Source of the DNA: CAWARU01 sp963805795
GTDB lineage: Bacteria > Pseudomonadota > Gammaproteobacteria > UBA6186 > Azoamicaceae
Direction: 5' to 3'
Assembly: GCA_963805795.1 (NCBI GenBank)
Contig: CAWDVG010000001.1
Coordinates: 1,488,001 to 1,552,000, forward strand
Length of the DNA stretch: 64,000 nt
The notes under the pieces: model-generated
The model's database searches: none
Told to the model about the DNA's origin: nothing
What the model saw: only the letters and a program-made list of their open reading frames with translations
Shown: positions 35,019-42,478 of the stretch, piece after piece
How positions within the stretch are numbered: the first letter of the stretch is position 1
Layout of the letters: every line of letters starts with the position of its first letter
Translations under genes and position numbers: made by a program

Positions 35019-35585
35019 CTAATTCCCGTTGGGTACATAAGATGTCTTAACATTGTGTAGGAGTTCCACGAAACTCTTATCTAGGAAAGCACGCATACCT
35101 GTTCCCGTTATTTTTAAATCAGGTTTGGTTAATGTGATGAATTCATCGGTTTCGGCATATTGTTTTTTGGGTTGATAACGAATCACCTGGGTTTCTACTT
35201 TAATCGGTGCTTCTGTTTGGGTTGAAGGTCGTTCTAAAACAACCCCACCTAACAACTCCACTTGATCAATGCGTCCAATATTGGGTTGTTTGACATTACC
35301 GCGTTCAGCATCAATCTTCCAAATAGTCTGGTCTGGTTTATAGACAATTAAATGAGGGGCGGTGAGCCTAGAAGAAGCTGTTTCTGGAATATAAGCCCAA
35401 TAGTTGGCTGATATATAATGTTTTAAATGACCTTCTTCAGTATAGTTCCAAACCTTTACTTCAGACATATATTCTTCGGGTTGGCTTGCTATTGGGAAGC
35501 TTAAATCTTTGGTTTTTTCATAAGGACTAAACCAAAAAATCAGACTGAAGACGATAATTGCTGCTATGCCGTAATAAACCTTCAT
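35019..35585 (-). CDS. lptC: LPS export protein LptC
   Basis: LptC is a bitopic inner-membrane protein receiving LPS from LptBFG and passing it to LptA. The 188 residues begin with one membrane helix (about 5-20) and continue as an OstA-like periplasmic domain, with HYISANYWAYIPETASSRLT, DAERGNV and ETQVIRYQPKKQYAETDEFI. It lies 52 bp downstream of kdsD. The kdsC phosphatase gene that often separates kdsD and lptC is missing here. Confidence 0.9.
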   Translation of the reverse strand: MKVYYGIAAIIVFSLIFWFSPYEKTKDLSFPIASQPEEYMSEVKVWNYTEEGHLKHYISANYWAYIPETASSRLTAPHLIVYKPDQTIWKIDAERGNVKQPNIGRIDQVELLGGVVLERPSTQTEAPIKVETQVIRYQPKKQYAETDEFITLTKPDLKITGTGMRAFLDKSFVELLHNVKTSYVPNGN

Positions 35586-35637
35586 ATAATACTCTTAGGG
35601 CTTATTGATATTTTTACTAATCTGGATAAAGATCACT

Positions 35638-36678
35638 TCACATAACCCCTGCTTGCAATAAATCATGTAAATTTAAAGCTCCAACTAATTTTCCTTCTTG
35701 ATTCAATACAGGTAAATCGAATGATTTTATTTTTTCCATTAGATGAATAGCCTCACTTGCTAATGCACCAACCTGCATATATTGGCAATTTTTGGTCATC
35801 ACATCACGAATGAAAGTTTCATGAATATTTAAATTTTTTTCAAAAGTTCTTCTTAAATCTCCATCGGTAAAAATACCTAATAATTTTTCAGGATCGTTTT
35901 CAGAAACAACGGTTGTAAACCCTAAGCGCTTTTGGGTCATTTCCATCAATGCTGCAGAAAGCCTTGCATTTTCAGTCACTCTTGGAACAGCTGGGCCTTT
36001 ATGCATGATGTCTTCAATCTTTAATAATAAGCGTTTTCCTAAACGACCCGAAGGATGGGATTTTGCAAAATCATCTGCCGTAAAACCACGCGCTTCTAAT
36101 ATAGCTAAAGCCAGAGCATCCCCCATAGCGAGAGCAGCTGTAGTACTGGCAGTAGGAGCCAAACCTAAAGGGCAGGCTTCCTTCTTCACAGTTACATCCA
36201 CATGTGCATTACTTAATTTTGATAAACTGGATTCTTTATTCCCTGTCAACGAGATAATGGGAATACCCAGACGTTTAACCAAAGGCAAAATAGAAAGAAT
36301 TTCTTCCGTTTCGCCTGAATTAGAAAGAATCAATAGCACATCCTGCTTAGTCAGCATACCCAAATCGCCATGGGAGGCTTCAGCCGGATGGAGAAAGAAT
36401 GTAGGCGTTCCTGTACTGGCCATAGTGGCTGCAATTTTTCTGGCAATATGGCCTGATTTACCCATACCTGTAACAACGACACGTCCTTTACAACTGAGTA
36501 TAATGCGAGCGGCTTTAATAAATGACTGATTGATTTTCTGAGCAAGTCCTTGAATGGCTGCAGCTTCTATCTCAATCACATTAAGCCCGCGTTGGATTAT
36601 TTTTTGCTCATCTATCTCATATGCTATCTCATCTGTTAGTGCAGCTAACATATCTAATTTATCTAATGTATCTAACAT
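35638..36678 (-). CDS. kdsD: D-arabinose 5-phosphate isomerase (KdsD/KpsF)
   Basis: KdsD interconverts ribulose 5-phosphate and arabinose 5-phosphate, the first step of Kdo synthesis for LPS. The SIS domain shows VVVTGMGKSGHIARKIAATM, ASTGTPTFFLHPAEASHGDL, LSNSGETEEI and EACPLGLAPTASTTAALAMG. Two CBS domains follow (IFTDGDLRRTFEKN and a last LVGALNLHDLLQAGV). The frame extends upstream to a TTG at 36765, but that stretch runs through the inverted repeat ending the previous gene. The ATG at 36678, with AGGATAG in front, is more likely; an ATG at 36651 is also possible. Confidence 0.93.
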   Translation of the reverse strand: MLDTLDKLDMLAALTDEIAYEIDEQKIIQRGLNVIEIEAAAIQGLAQKINQSFIKAARIILSCKGRVVVTGMGKSGHIARKIAATMASTGTPTFFLHPAEASHGDLGMLTKQDVLLILSNSGETEEILSILPLVKRLGIPIISLTGNKESSLSKLSNAHVDVTVKKEACPLGLAPTASTTAALAMGDALALAILEARGFTADDFAKSHPSGRLGKRLLLKIEDIMHKGPAVPRVTENARLSAALMEMTQKRLGFTTVVSENDPEKLLGIFTDGDLRRTFEKNLNIHETFIRDVMTKNCQYMQVGALASEAIHLMEKIKSFDLPVLNQEGKLVGALNLHDLLQAGVM

Positions 36679-36734
36679 AGCATTGGCTATCCTATCAATT
36701 TTCTTCCCTAACAGGTTTTCATGAGAACTTGTTA

Positions 36735-36763
36735 GACATTCCGCTAGGCTGAAGCGGAATGTC
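36735..36763. terminator. Inverted repeat between the MFS gene and kdsD
   Basis: GACATTCCGCT (36735-36745) and its exact complement (36753-36763) form an 11-bp stem with a 7-nt loop just after the MFS stop. There is no T-tract. It argues against the upstream TTG start of kdsD and may end or attenuate transcription. Confidence 0.5.
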
Positions 36764-36771
36764 AACAGGCC

Positions 36772-38130
36772 TTAGTCTGATTCTATACTGGTTTGATTAG
36801 TATTGGAACTCATATTGGAATTCGCATCGGAAATTGCAGCACTCTGCGGAAGGTTCATTAATTTATTTAACTTTAATAAATATAAGCCCATACCGAAGTT
36901 TAAGAGAGCCGATAACATAAAAAATTGCGGAATGCTAAAACCCCAATTTAATACCGCTATAGCAACAATGGAGGCAGCCACCATAAAAAAGGAATTCATA
37001 ATATTATTGGCAGCAATCACACGAGAACATTGCTCAGGTTTGCTTTGTTTTTGTAACAGCGTATATAAAGGAACCAAATAAAGACCGCCAAAGGCACCTA
37101 TCAAAAATGCGTCAATTAATAGTCGCCAATTTTGACCATATAAAATAAAACTACGAACCGTTAGGATGCTTTCGGGTGGTGGATTATGTGAAAGCGCTAA
37201 GTCAATCGAAAAAAAGCTAAGTCCAATGCATCCTAACAACACAAAACCAATCTCAACTTTTTTTGCAGAGAGCCAGTTACAAAGTGTAGAACCCACTCCA
37301 ATGCCTGAAGAAAAAATTGCTAATAGTAAGGTTGCAACATACTCATTACCATTTAAATTTAATCGAGTGAAGTTGGGTATTTGGGTTAGAAAGATTGATC
37401 CATACAACCAAAACCAAGATATGCCAACAATGGCATAAAAAAGTTTTTTATCTTCGCAACTGTCTTTCATAATCTGAATTGTTTGTCTCAAAAAATTCCA
37501 ATCTAGTTTTAGATTGGGATCTAAAGGTTGGCTTTTTGGAATCAAAAGACAGCAAATCATACCAATGATAACGGTTAGGGACATAGTGCTAGAAACCCAA
37601 AAAACACCCGTTTCTGGAATAGCAATCAATAGACCACCCAATATGGTGCCCGTTAAGATTGCGATAAAAGTACCCATTTCAATGAGGCCGTTGCCACCCA
37701 ACAATTCTGTTTCATATAAATATTGCGGCAATATACTATATTTGATAGGACTAAAAAAAGTTGCCTGCGTTCCAAATAGGAAAAGAGAGATTAATAATAA
37801 GGGAAGACTATTTAAATAAAAACCAAAAAGAGCCAGCAGTGCTAAAAATAAATCGGCAATTTTAATATAGATAATCAATGTCGACTTTTCGAATTTATCC
37901 GCTAATTGCCCTGCAAAAGCTGAAAAAATGAAGAAAGGTAAAATAAATAATACCGCACAAAGATTGATTAAAGTATCGTGATTGATTTTGAAAACAGGTG
38001 CATTAAAAATAAACAATATCATTAAGGCACTCTTAAATAGATTATCGTTTAATGCTCCAAAAAATTGCGTAATGAAAAATGGAGAAAAACGTCGTTCTGC
38101 AAACAATGCAAATTCGTTATTCACGGCCAT
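36772..38130 (-). CDS. MFS transporter, LplT-like (lysophospholipid transporter family)
   Basis: The 452-residue protein has about 12 hydrophobic helices. It begins FSPFFITQFFGALNDNLFKS, the signature of the LplT/Aas-N MFS branch that flips lysophospholipids inward for re-acylation. Other family stretches are FAGQLADKFEKSTLI, FFSPIKYSILPQYL, LLGGNGLIEMGTFIAILTGT and GAFGGLYLVPLYTLLQ. In many proteobacteria this domain is fused to or adjacent to an acyltransferase and acyl-ACP synthetase; here it stands alone. The C-terminus is a Ser/Asn-rich tail. AAGGAG precedes the ATG. Substrate is inferred from the family. Confidence 0.85.
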   Translation of the reverse strand: MAVNNEFALFAERRFSPFFITQFFGALNDNLFKSALMILFIFNAPVFKINHDTLINLCAVLFILPFFIFSAFAGQLADKFEKSTLIIYIKIADLFLALLALFGFYLNSLPLLLISLFLFGTQATFFSPIKYSILPQYLYETELLGGNGLIEMGTFIAILTGTILGGLLIAIPETGVFWVSSTMSLTVIIGMICCLLIPKSQPLDPNLKLDWNFLRQTIQIMKDSCEDKKLFYAIVGISWFWLYGSIFLTQIPNFTRLNLNGNEYVATLLLAIFSSGIGVGSTLCNWLSAKKVEIGFVLLGCIGLSFFSIDLALSHNPPPESILTVRSFILYGQNWRLLIDAFLIGAFGGLYLVPLYTLLQKQSKPEQCSRVIAANNIMNSFFMVAASIVAIAVLNWGFSIPQFFMLSALLNFGMGLYLLKLNKLMNLPQSAAISDANSNMSSNTNQTSIESD

Positions 38131-38238
38131 TCAATACTTCTCCTTTTGGGGATTGGGGGGTAAAATCTCTGTATCTGTATAGTACCTGTATAACATGATA
38201 GAGGCTACGGGGTCAAAGCCGGGGGTCGGGGCCGGTCC

Positions 38239-38306
38239 GGGCCATGTCGTTACTAGTTACAAGGCTCAAGGCGCATGAGGTCTTGTAAAAAGTAACGACA
38301 TGGCCC
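38239..38306. repeat. Palindromic repeat element (copy 2) upstream of ahpC
   Basis: GGGCCATGTCGTTACTAGTT and onwards (38239-38263) pairs with 38282-38306, with about three mismatches. It belongs to the family at 8080-8202 and 39016-39078. It lies in the divergent region between the MFS gene and ahpC, next to GC-rich GGGGTCGGGGCCGGTCC. Confidence 0.75.
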
Positions 38307-38398
38307 CCATCTCCCATCTTGCTAACTCATTTCATGCTTAATGTGTTACAATGGGCTACAGTGTCTTGTCATAACCAACGAAAACAGAGGAGTATTTT

Positions 38399-39007
38399 AT
38401 GTCCGGAGTATTAGTGGGTAAGGCAGCCCCCGATTTTAGCGCTGCTGCAGTTGCAGGTAATGGTGAAATTATCAATCAATTTCAATTATCTAAAGCTTTA
38501 AAGGGTAAATATGGGCTACTTTTCTTTTACCCACTGGATTTTACCTTTGTATGTCCTTCAGAGCTAATAGCCCTTGATAGACGTTTACCTCAATTTAAAG
38601 ACTTGAACGTTGAAGTATTAGCGATTTCTATCGATTCACATTTTTCTCATAATGCCTGGCGCAATACCCCTATCGAAGCCGGTGGCATTGGTCCAGTTGG
38701 CTATACCATGATTGCAGACATGACCCATAGCATTTGTCAGGCCTATGGCATTGAACACCCTCAAATGGGGGTTGCATTTCGAGCAGCCTTTTTGATCGAT
38801 AAAGAAGGCATCGTACGCTCACAAATTGTCAATGATTTACCTATTGGCCGTAATATCGATGAACTATTACGTTTGGTAGATGCACTGCAATATCATGAAC
38901 AGCATGGAGAAGTTTGTCCCGCTGGCTGGAAAAAAGGCGATAAAGCCATGAAACCCTCCGCTGCCGGGGTTGCCAGTTTCTTATCAGAGCATGCCGAGCA
39001 GCTTTAG
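38399..39007 (+). CDS. ahpC: 2-Cys peroxiredoxin, AhpC/TSA family
   Basis: This peroxiredoxin reduces hydrogen peroxide and organic hydroperoxides. The 202-residue protein has the peroxidatic cysteine in DFTFVCPSE (C52), conserved Thr/Pro before it, SIDSHFSHNAW, and the resolving cysteine in GEVCPAGW (C173). It is the typical 2-Cys Prx1/AhpC form, including the C-terminal helix that carries the resolving residue. AGAGGAG precedes the ATG. No ahpF/ahpD partner is adjacent, so the reductant is not evident here. It may protect against host-derived oxidants. Confidence 0.94.
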   Translation: MSGVLVGKAAPDFSAAAVAGNGEIINQFQLSKALKGKYGLLFFYPLDFTFVCPSELIALDRRLPQFKDLNVEVLAISIDSHFSHNAWRNTPIEAGGIGPVGYTMIADMTHSICQAYGIEHPQMGVAFRAAFLIDKEGIVRSQIVNDLPIGRNIDELLRLVDALQYHEQHGEVCPAGWKKGDKAMKPSAAGVASFLSEHAEQL

Positions 39008-39015
39008 GGACCAGG

Positions 39016-39078
39016 GGGGTCGTGTCGTTATTTGTTACAAAGTCTCAGGGACCTTGTCGCAAATAACGACATAGTCCC
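39016..39078. repeat. Palindromic repeat element (copy 3) between ahpC and pgeF
   Basis: Arms 39016-39040 and 39054-39078 share the family core TGTCGTTATTTG with several mismatches. It begins nine bases after the ahpC stop and ends 17 bases before pgeF, so it would form a hairpin in any ahpC-pgeF transcript. Confidence 0.7.
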
Positions 39079-39095
39079 AGGCTTTCAGGCTTTTT

Positions 39096-39902
39096 ATGCA
39101 AAATAATAATCCTTGGATAGAACCCGATTGGACTGCGCCGAAGCATGTCAGGGCTTTCAGTACTTTACGTTTCGGTGGCGTGAGTACAAAACCCTTTGAT
39201 AGTTTTAATCTTGCAAATCATGTAGGTGACGACCCAGCTGCCGTCCTAGAAAATCGAAAAATCCTACGCACTCTGGCTAAATTATCCCAAGAACCCAGTT
39301 GGATTACCCAGGTCCACGGAATAGACGTCATTGATTTGGATGATTATCTTGCTGCTTCTAAAAATAAAAACTCCAATGAATACTTACAGCAAAGCGAAAG
39401 CAGTCTTCTTCAAGTTCAAGTGCCTATCGCTGATGCCTCTATTAGTTTTAAAACCAATCAAATTGCTGTAGTACTAACAGGCGATTGTTTACCGATATTA
39501 CTGTGTGATAGGAAAGGTTCTCGAGTAGCGGCGATTCATGCCGGTTGGCGCGGCTTAGCACAGGGCATTATCAAAGCTACTGTCGATCGCTTAGATTGTG
39601 ATCCAAAGGAACTGTTAGTGTGGCTGGGCCCTGCTATTGGACCCCAAGTTTATGAAGTAGGCCAAGATTTTAAAGATGCTTTTGCAATGGATGGAGACGA
39701 TAAAGCTTTTCAAGCTATCGCGAATAATAAATGGCTTGCTGATTTATACACCCTTGCTCGACTTCGTTTACAGCACCTAGACATAAATGCTACTCAGATT
39801 TATGGGGGGAAGCATTGTACCTTTACTGAAGAAGATAAGTTTTTTTCTTCTCGTCAATCAAATCCTACGGGCCGACAGGCTACGCTGATTTGGTTAACCT
39901 AA
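39096..39902 (+). CDS. pgeF: Peptidoglycan editing factor PgeF (YfiH/laccase-domain)
   Basis: This 268-residue multicopper-polyphenol-oxidase-fold protein contains the zinc/purine-site motifs WITQVHGIDVI, VLTGDCLPILLCD, AAIHAGWRGL and a final GGKHCTF...FFSSRQ. In E. coli the homologue prevents misincorporation of L-serine into peptidoglycan precursors, and family members also show purine nucleoside phosphorylase/deaminase activity. Residues about 85-105 contain a Ser/Gln-rich insertion. In E. coli it is next to clpB; here clpB is 6.3 kb away. Confidence 0.92.
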   Translation: MQNNNPWIEPDWTAPKHVRAFSTLRFGGVSTKPFDSFNLANHVGDDPAAVLENRKILRTLAKLSQEPSWITQVHGIDVIDLDDYLAASKNKNSNEYLQQSESSLLQVQVPIADASISFKTNQIAVVLTGDCLPILLCDRKGSRVAAIHAGWRGLAQGIIKATVDRLDCDPKELLVWLGPAIGPQVYEVGQDFKDAFAMDGDDKAFQAIANNKWLADLYTLARLRLQHLDINATQIYGGKHCTFTEEDKFFSSRQSNPTGRQATLIWLT

Positions 39903-39903
39903 A

Positions 39904-40122
39904 TTGGATGCTAAGTTTTTTAGTAAATATTCGTTTAACTACACTAATTTGGTTGGTAAACTTATTTTTACAATAGGAATTATCGCATGCGATACAAAAA
40001 CATTACCTTTACCAGATTTTTTTATTGGCGCTCATGCCGCAGTGCTTAAAATACCTTTGTTAACCAGAGATTTCAAACGATACCAAAGCTATTTTCCAAA
40101 TCTTGAATTGATCCATCCCTAA
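39904..40122 (+). pseudogene. C-terminal remnant of a PIN-domain (VapC-type) toxin
   Basis: The last about 40 residues, LPLPDFFIGAHAAVLKIPLL, TRDFKRYQSYFPNLELI, match the C-terminal half of PIN-domain toxins (conserved PD..IGAHA and LTRD). The N-terminal half with the first acidic residues is missing. The preceding codons read as unrelated sequence, and the frame opens with a TTG just after the pgeF stop. No antitoxin is present. Confidence 0.75.
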
Positions 40123-40204
40123 TCTCTTCGTTGAAGTTTGCCTCGGAGGCTGCAATGATTGCTATTATTTGCTATTAAAAAAATAAAAGATAAAAAAAAG
40201 AAAA

Positions 40205-40231
40205 AAAAGGCCGGTATTAAACCGGCCTTTT
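40205..40231. terminator. Bidirectional rho-independent terminator
   Basis: AAAAGGCCGGT (40205-40215) pairs with ACCGGCCTTTT (40221-40231) across a 5-nt loop, with an A-run on the left and a T-rich run on the right. It serves the convergent pgeF/PIN side (plus) and the DUF2059 gene (minus). Confidence 0.9.
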
Positions 40232-40268
40232 CTTTGTTCTACTTCGCTTAATATTCTCTTAATAAAAA

Positions 40269-41102
40269 TTAAGAGTCTTTCTTTTCTTTAGTTTTCTTTT
40301 TGGTATTTTTCTTAGACTTGGCATCTGCTTTAGCCTTGGTGTCTGTCTTAGCTTTCGCCTTAGGTTTTGCTTTAACATCTGATTTACTTTCAGGTTTATT
40401 TTCTGCCTTGGCTTCTGTTGCCGCACTTTTATCAGAACCAGCCCCACCCGCAGCTGCAGCTGTACCAGCGGCTGCACCTACAGCACCTGCGGTAGCGGCA
40501 CCAGCAGCACCCATGCCAGCTTTAGCGTTTTCATCGGTTTTCGCTTCGGATTGTGCTTTTAGCTTTCTGTCTTCAAATTTTTTCTTACATTCGGGAGATA
40601 AAGTCTTAACATCTATATTGTTAATCAATGCATTAATATCCTTTTGCAAATCATCCATCACTCCTAGGTTCTTGTTTTTATCGATTTCCTTTTGAGCAAT
40701 TTCCATGCCCTTGGCTGCTAATACAGGTGCTTTTTCAAGTGCTTTTTTACCAGCGGGGGTTTTATAGAAAGCGACAATTTGCTTTATTTCGTCTTCGGTA
40801 AATTCTGTTTGGTAAACTTTCTGAATTTCAGCTTTTACCGAATCAGCATTAAGGATTTTTTGATCATATTTGGCTAATAAATCATTAAGCTGCCCTCGAA
40901 TCGGCTCAAGGCAAGGATCTTTTTTCAGTAAATTTTCGGTGATTACCATGTTGATTTGCTGATACATGGCATTAAGCATTTTATCTAGATTCGCCACCTC
41001 TACCATTTGTTTAGCAGCTTCCTGATGACTTTCTTCTGATGCTTGAAGGGGGTAAGCAGTCAATATGCTTAGGCCCAAAATGAGTGAATAAATGGCTTTC
41101 AT
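40269..41102 (-). CDS. DUF2059 exported protein with Ala- and Lys-rich tail
   Basis: The 277-residue protein has a signal peptide (about 1-21, cleavage after AYPLQA) and a DUF2059 domain (about 30-185) with VANLDKMLNAMY, EFTEDEIKQIVAFYKTPAGK. The C-terminal 80 residues are low complexity: a Gly/Ala block (GAAGAATAGAVGAAAG) and then Lys/Ala/Pro/Asp repeats (KAKPKAKAKTDTKAKADAKS) ending KKKTKEKKDS. The tail resembles histone H1/AlgP-type basic repeats and is not part of the family. DUF2059 function is unknown; periplasmic location follows from the signal peptide. Confidence 0.85.
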   Translation of the reverse strand: MKAIYSLILGLSILTAYPLQASEESHQEAAKQMVEVANLDKMLNAMYQQINMVITENLLKKDPCLEPIRGQLNDLLAKYDQKILNADSVKAEIQKVYQTEFTEDEIKQIVAFYKTPAGKKALEKAPVLAAKGMEIAQKEIDKNKNLGVMDDLQKDINALINNIDVKTLSPECKKKFEDRKLKAQSEAKTDENAKAGMGAAGAATAGAVGAAAGTAAAAGGAGSDKSAATEAKAENKPESKSDVKAKPKAKAKTDTKAKADAKSKKNTKKKTKEKKDS

Positions 41103-41233
41103 AAATGTTTTTCCTTAAACTGGGTGAAGTGACTTGTTCTAGTTTATGCTAATTTTAGACGATTATCCAGGTCAAGTAGATTTTTCGGTTCTGCTTTGTG
41201 GAATCTTAACAGGCCAAAATTATTTATAATTCT

Positions 41234-42082
41234 TTAGTTTTCCAACTCTCTATGTCTAATTTGAACATTCCGAATTTTTTTTCTGAGACGATTGGCTAAG
41301 TTATCAGTTAAATAAACTGAACGATGCTGCCCTCCAGTACAACCCAAGGCAATGGTCACATAACTTCGATGATCCGCTTCAAAAAGAGGGATCCAGGATA
41401 ACAAGAATTGTAAGATATCATTTTCAAGCTTAATGACTTCCGGTTTTGAGCTTAAAAATTGAATTACAGGTTCATCCTTTCCAGTCCATTCTCTAAGCTC
41501 TGGTTCCCAATAAGGGTTCGGAAGACAGCGGAGATCAAAAACAAAATCGGCATCTGGAGGAAGTCCTTGTTTATAGCCAAAGGATTGAAGTAACACTTGT
41601 AATCGACTTCCCTGATGCGCCGCCACACGTCCTGTGACCAGCTCATAGAGTGCTTGGCGATTCAAAGGACCAGTATCAATCGTTAAATCTGCCAAAGAAG
41701 CAATGGGCGTTAACAGCTCATGCTCTTTGCGAATCGCTTCTCGTAATGATGTATTTTTATTGGTTAAAGGATGTTTGCGTCTTGTTTCGCTGAAGCGCCT
41801 TAAAAGAGTATTATCGCTCGCATCTAAATATAAAATTTCACGACTGTTTCCCGAAAGATCTAATGCAGCAATAATTTCTTTAAATTGCTCAATTTGAGTC
41901 GTAAGATTACGAGCATCGATACTCACTGCAACTAAAGGTTGAATAGAACCAATATGACTTTCTAGTCCTGGCAAAAGGGTAATGGGAAGATTATCAATGC
42001 AATAAAAACCTAGATCTTCAAGTGCATGTAAAGCAAGTGTCTTCCCTGAACCCGAGCGTCCACTGATAATAACCAATCTCAA
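41234..42082 (-). CDS. rapZ: RNase adapter protein RapZ
   Basis: RapZ binds the small RNA GlmZ/GlmY system in enterics and controls glucosamine-6-phosphate synthase; in other bacteria it is a general nucleotide-binding regulator. The 282-residue protein has P-loop SGRSGSGKT, LEDLGFYCIDNLP, DASDNTLLRRFSETRRKHPL, and the C-terminal GCTGGQHRSVYL involved in metabolite/RNA binding. It starts with a TTG at 42082 preceded by GGGAGG. It follows hpf by 25 bp; the usual ptsN between them is absent. Confidence 0.94.
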   Translation of the reverse strand: MRLVIISGRSGSGKTLALHALEDLGFYCIDNLPITLLPGLESHIGSIQPLVAVSIDARNLTTQIEQFKEIIAALDLSGNSREILYLDASDNTLLRRFSETRRKHPLTNKNTSLREAIRKEHELLTPIASLADLTIDTGPLNRQALYELVTGRVAAHQGSRLQVLLQSFGYKQGLPPDADFVFDLRCLPNPYWEPELREWTGKDEPVIQFLSSKPEVIKLENDILQFLLSWIPLFEADHRSYVTIALGCTGGQHRSVYLTDNLANRLRKKIRNVQIRHRELEN

Positions 42083-42107
42083 AATTTATTAACCTCCCTA
42101 TCAAAAT

Positions 42108-42467
42108 TTAATATCTTCCACTTTTTGTTTTCATTTTTTGGTTAGTATCTTTTAATTGTCTATCTAAGCTATCCACCAAGAGATCAATACTGGAATAGAG
42201 ATCATCAGTGGATTCTTCGGCAACAATCTCATGTTTACTGGGTAAAAGAATTAATGCCTTAGCGGATTGCAGTTTTCTTATATCTCCCTTAGGTTTGCTG
42301 CGATCCACCTTGTTCACTTTTAATGTCACGTGAATATGGGTAATATGATTGAAATGCCTCTCTAGCTTTTTAAATTTTTCATTCACCATGCCCCGAATGG
42401 CATCTGTGAGCTCGATATTACGTCCAGTAATTTGGATTTGCAAAGGCTTGTTTGTAATGGGTTCCAT
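42108..42467 (-). CDS. hpf: Ribosome hibernation-promoting factor (HPF/YfiA family)
   Basis: HPF binds the 30S subunit to stabilise inactive 100S ribosomes in stationary phase. The 119-residue short form shows the beta-alpha-beta-beta-beta-alpha pattern with LQIQITGRNIELTDAIRGMV, EKFKKLERHFNHI and ESTDDLYSSIDLLVDSLDRQ. The ribosome-binding site GAGGAG lies at the end of rpoN, which ends 11 bp upstream, as in the classical rpoN-hpf order. Confidence 0.94.
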   Translation of the reverse strand: MEPITNKPLQIQITGRNIELTDAIRGMVNEKFKKLERHFNHITHIHVTLKVNKVDRSKPKGDIRKLQSAKALILLPSKHEIVAEESTDDLYSSIDLLVDSLDRQLKDTNQKMKTKSGRY

Positions 42468-42478
42468 AAATAACTCCT

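Noticed and set aside
36005..36529. 174-aa plus-strand ORF inside kdsD
   Set aside because: It is antisense to a well-conserved KdsD frame and shows no recognisable domain; it is a shadow ORF.
40300..40695. 131-aa hydrophobic Ala/Leu-rich ORF opposite the DUF2059 gene
   Set aside because: Its composition is the complement of the Ala/Lys-rich tail of the real gene, and it overlaps the coding strand completely.
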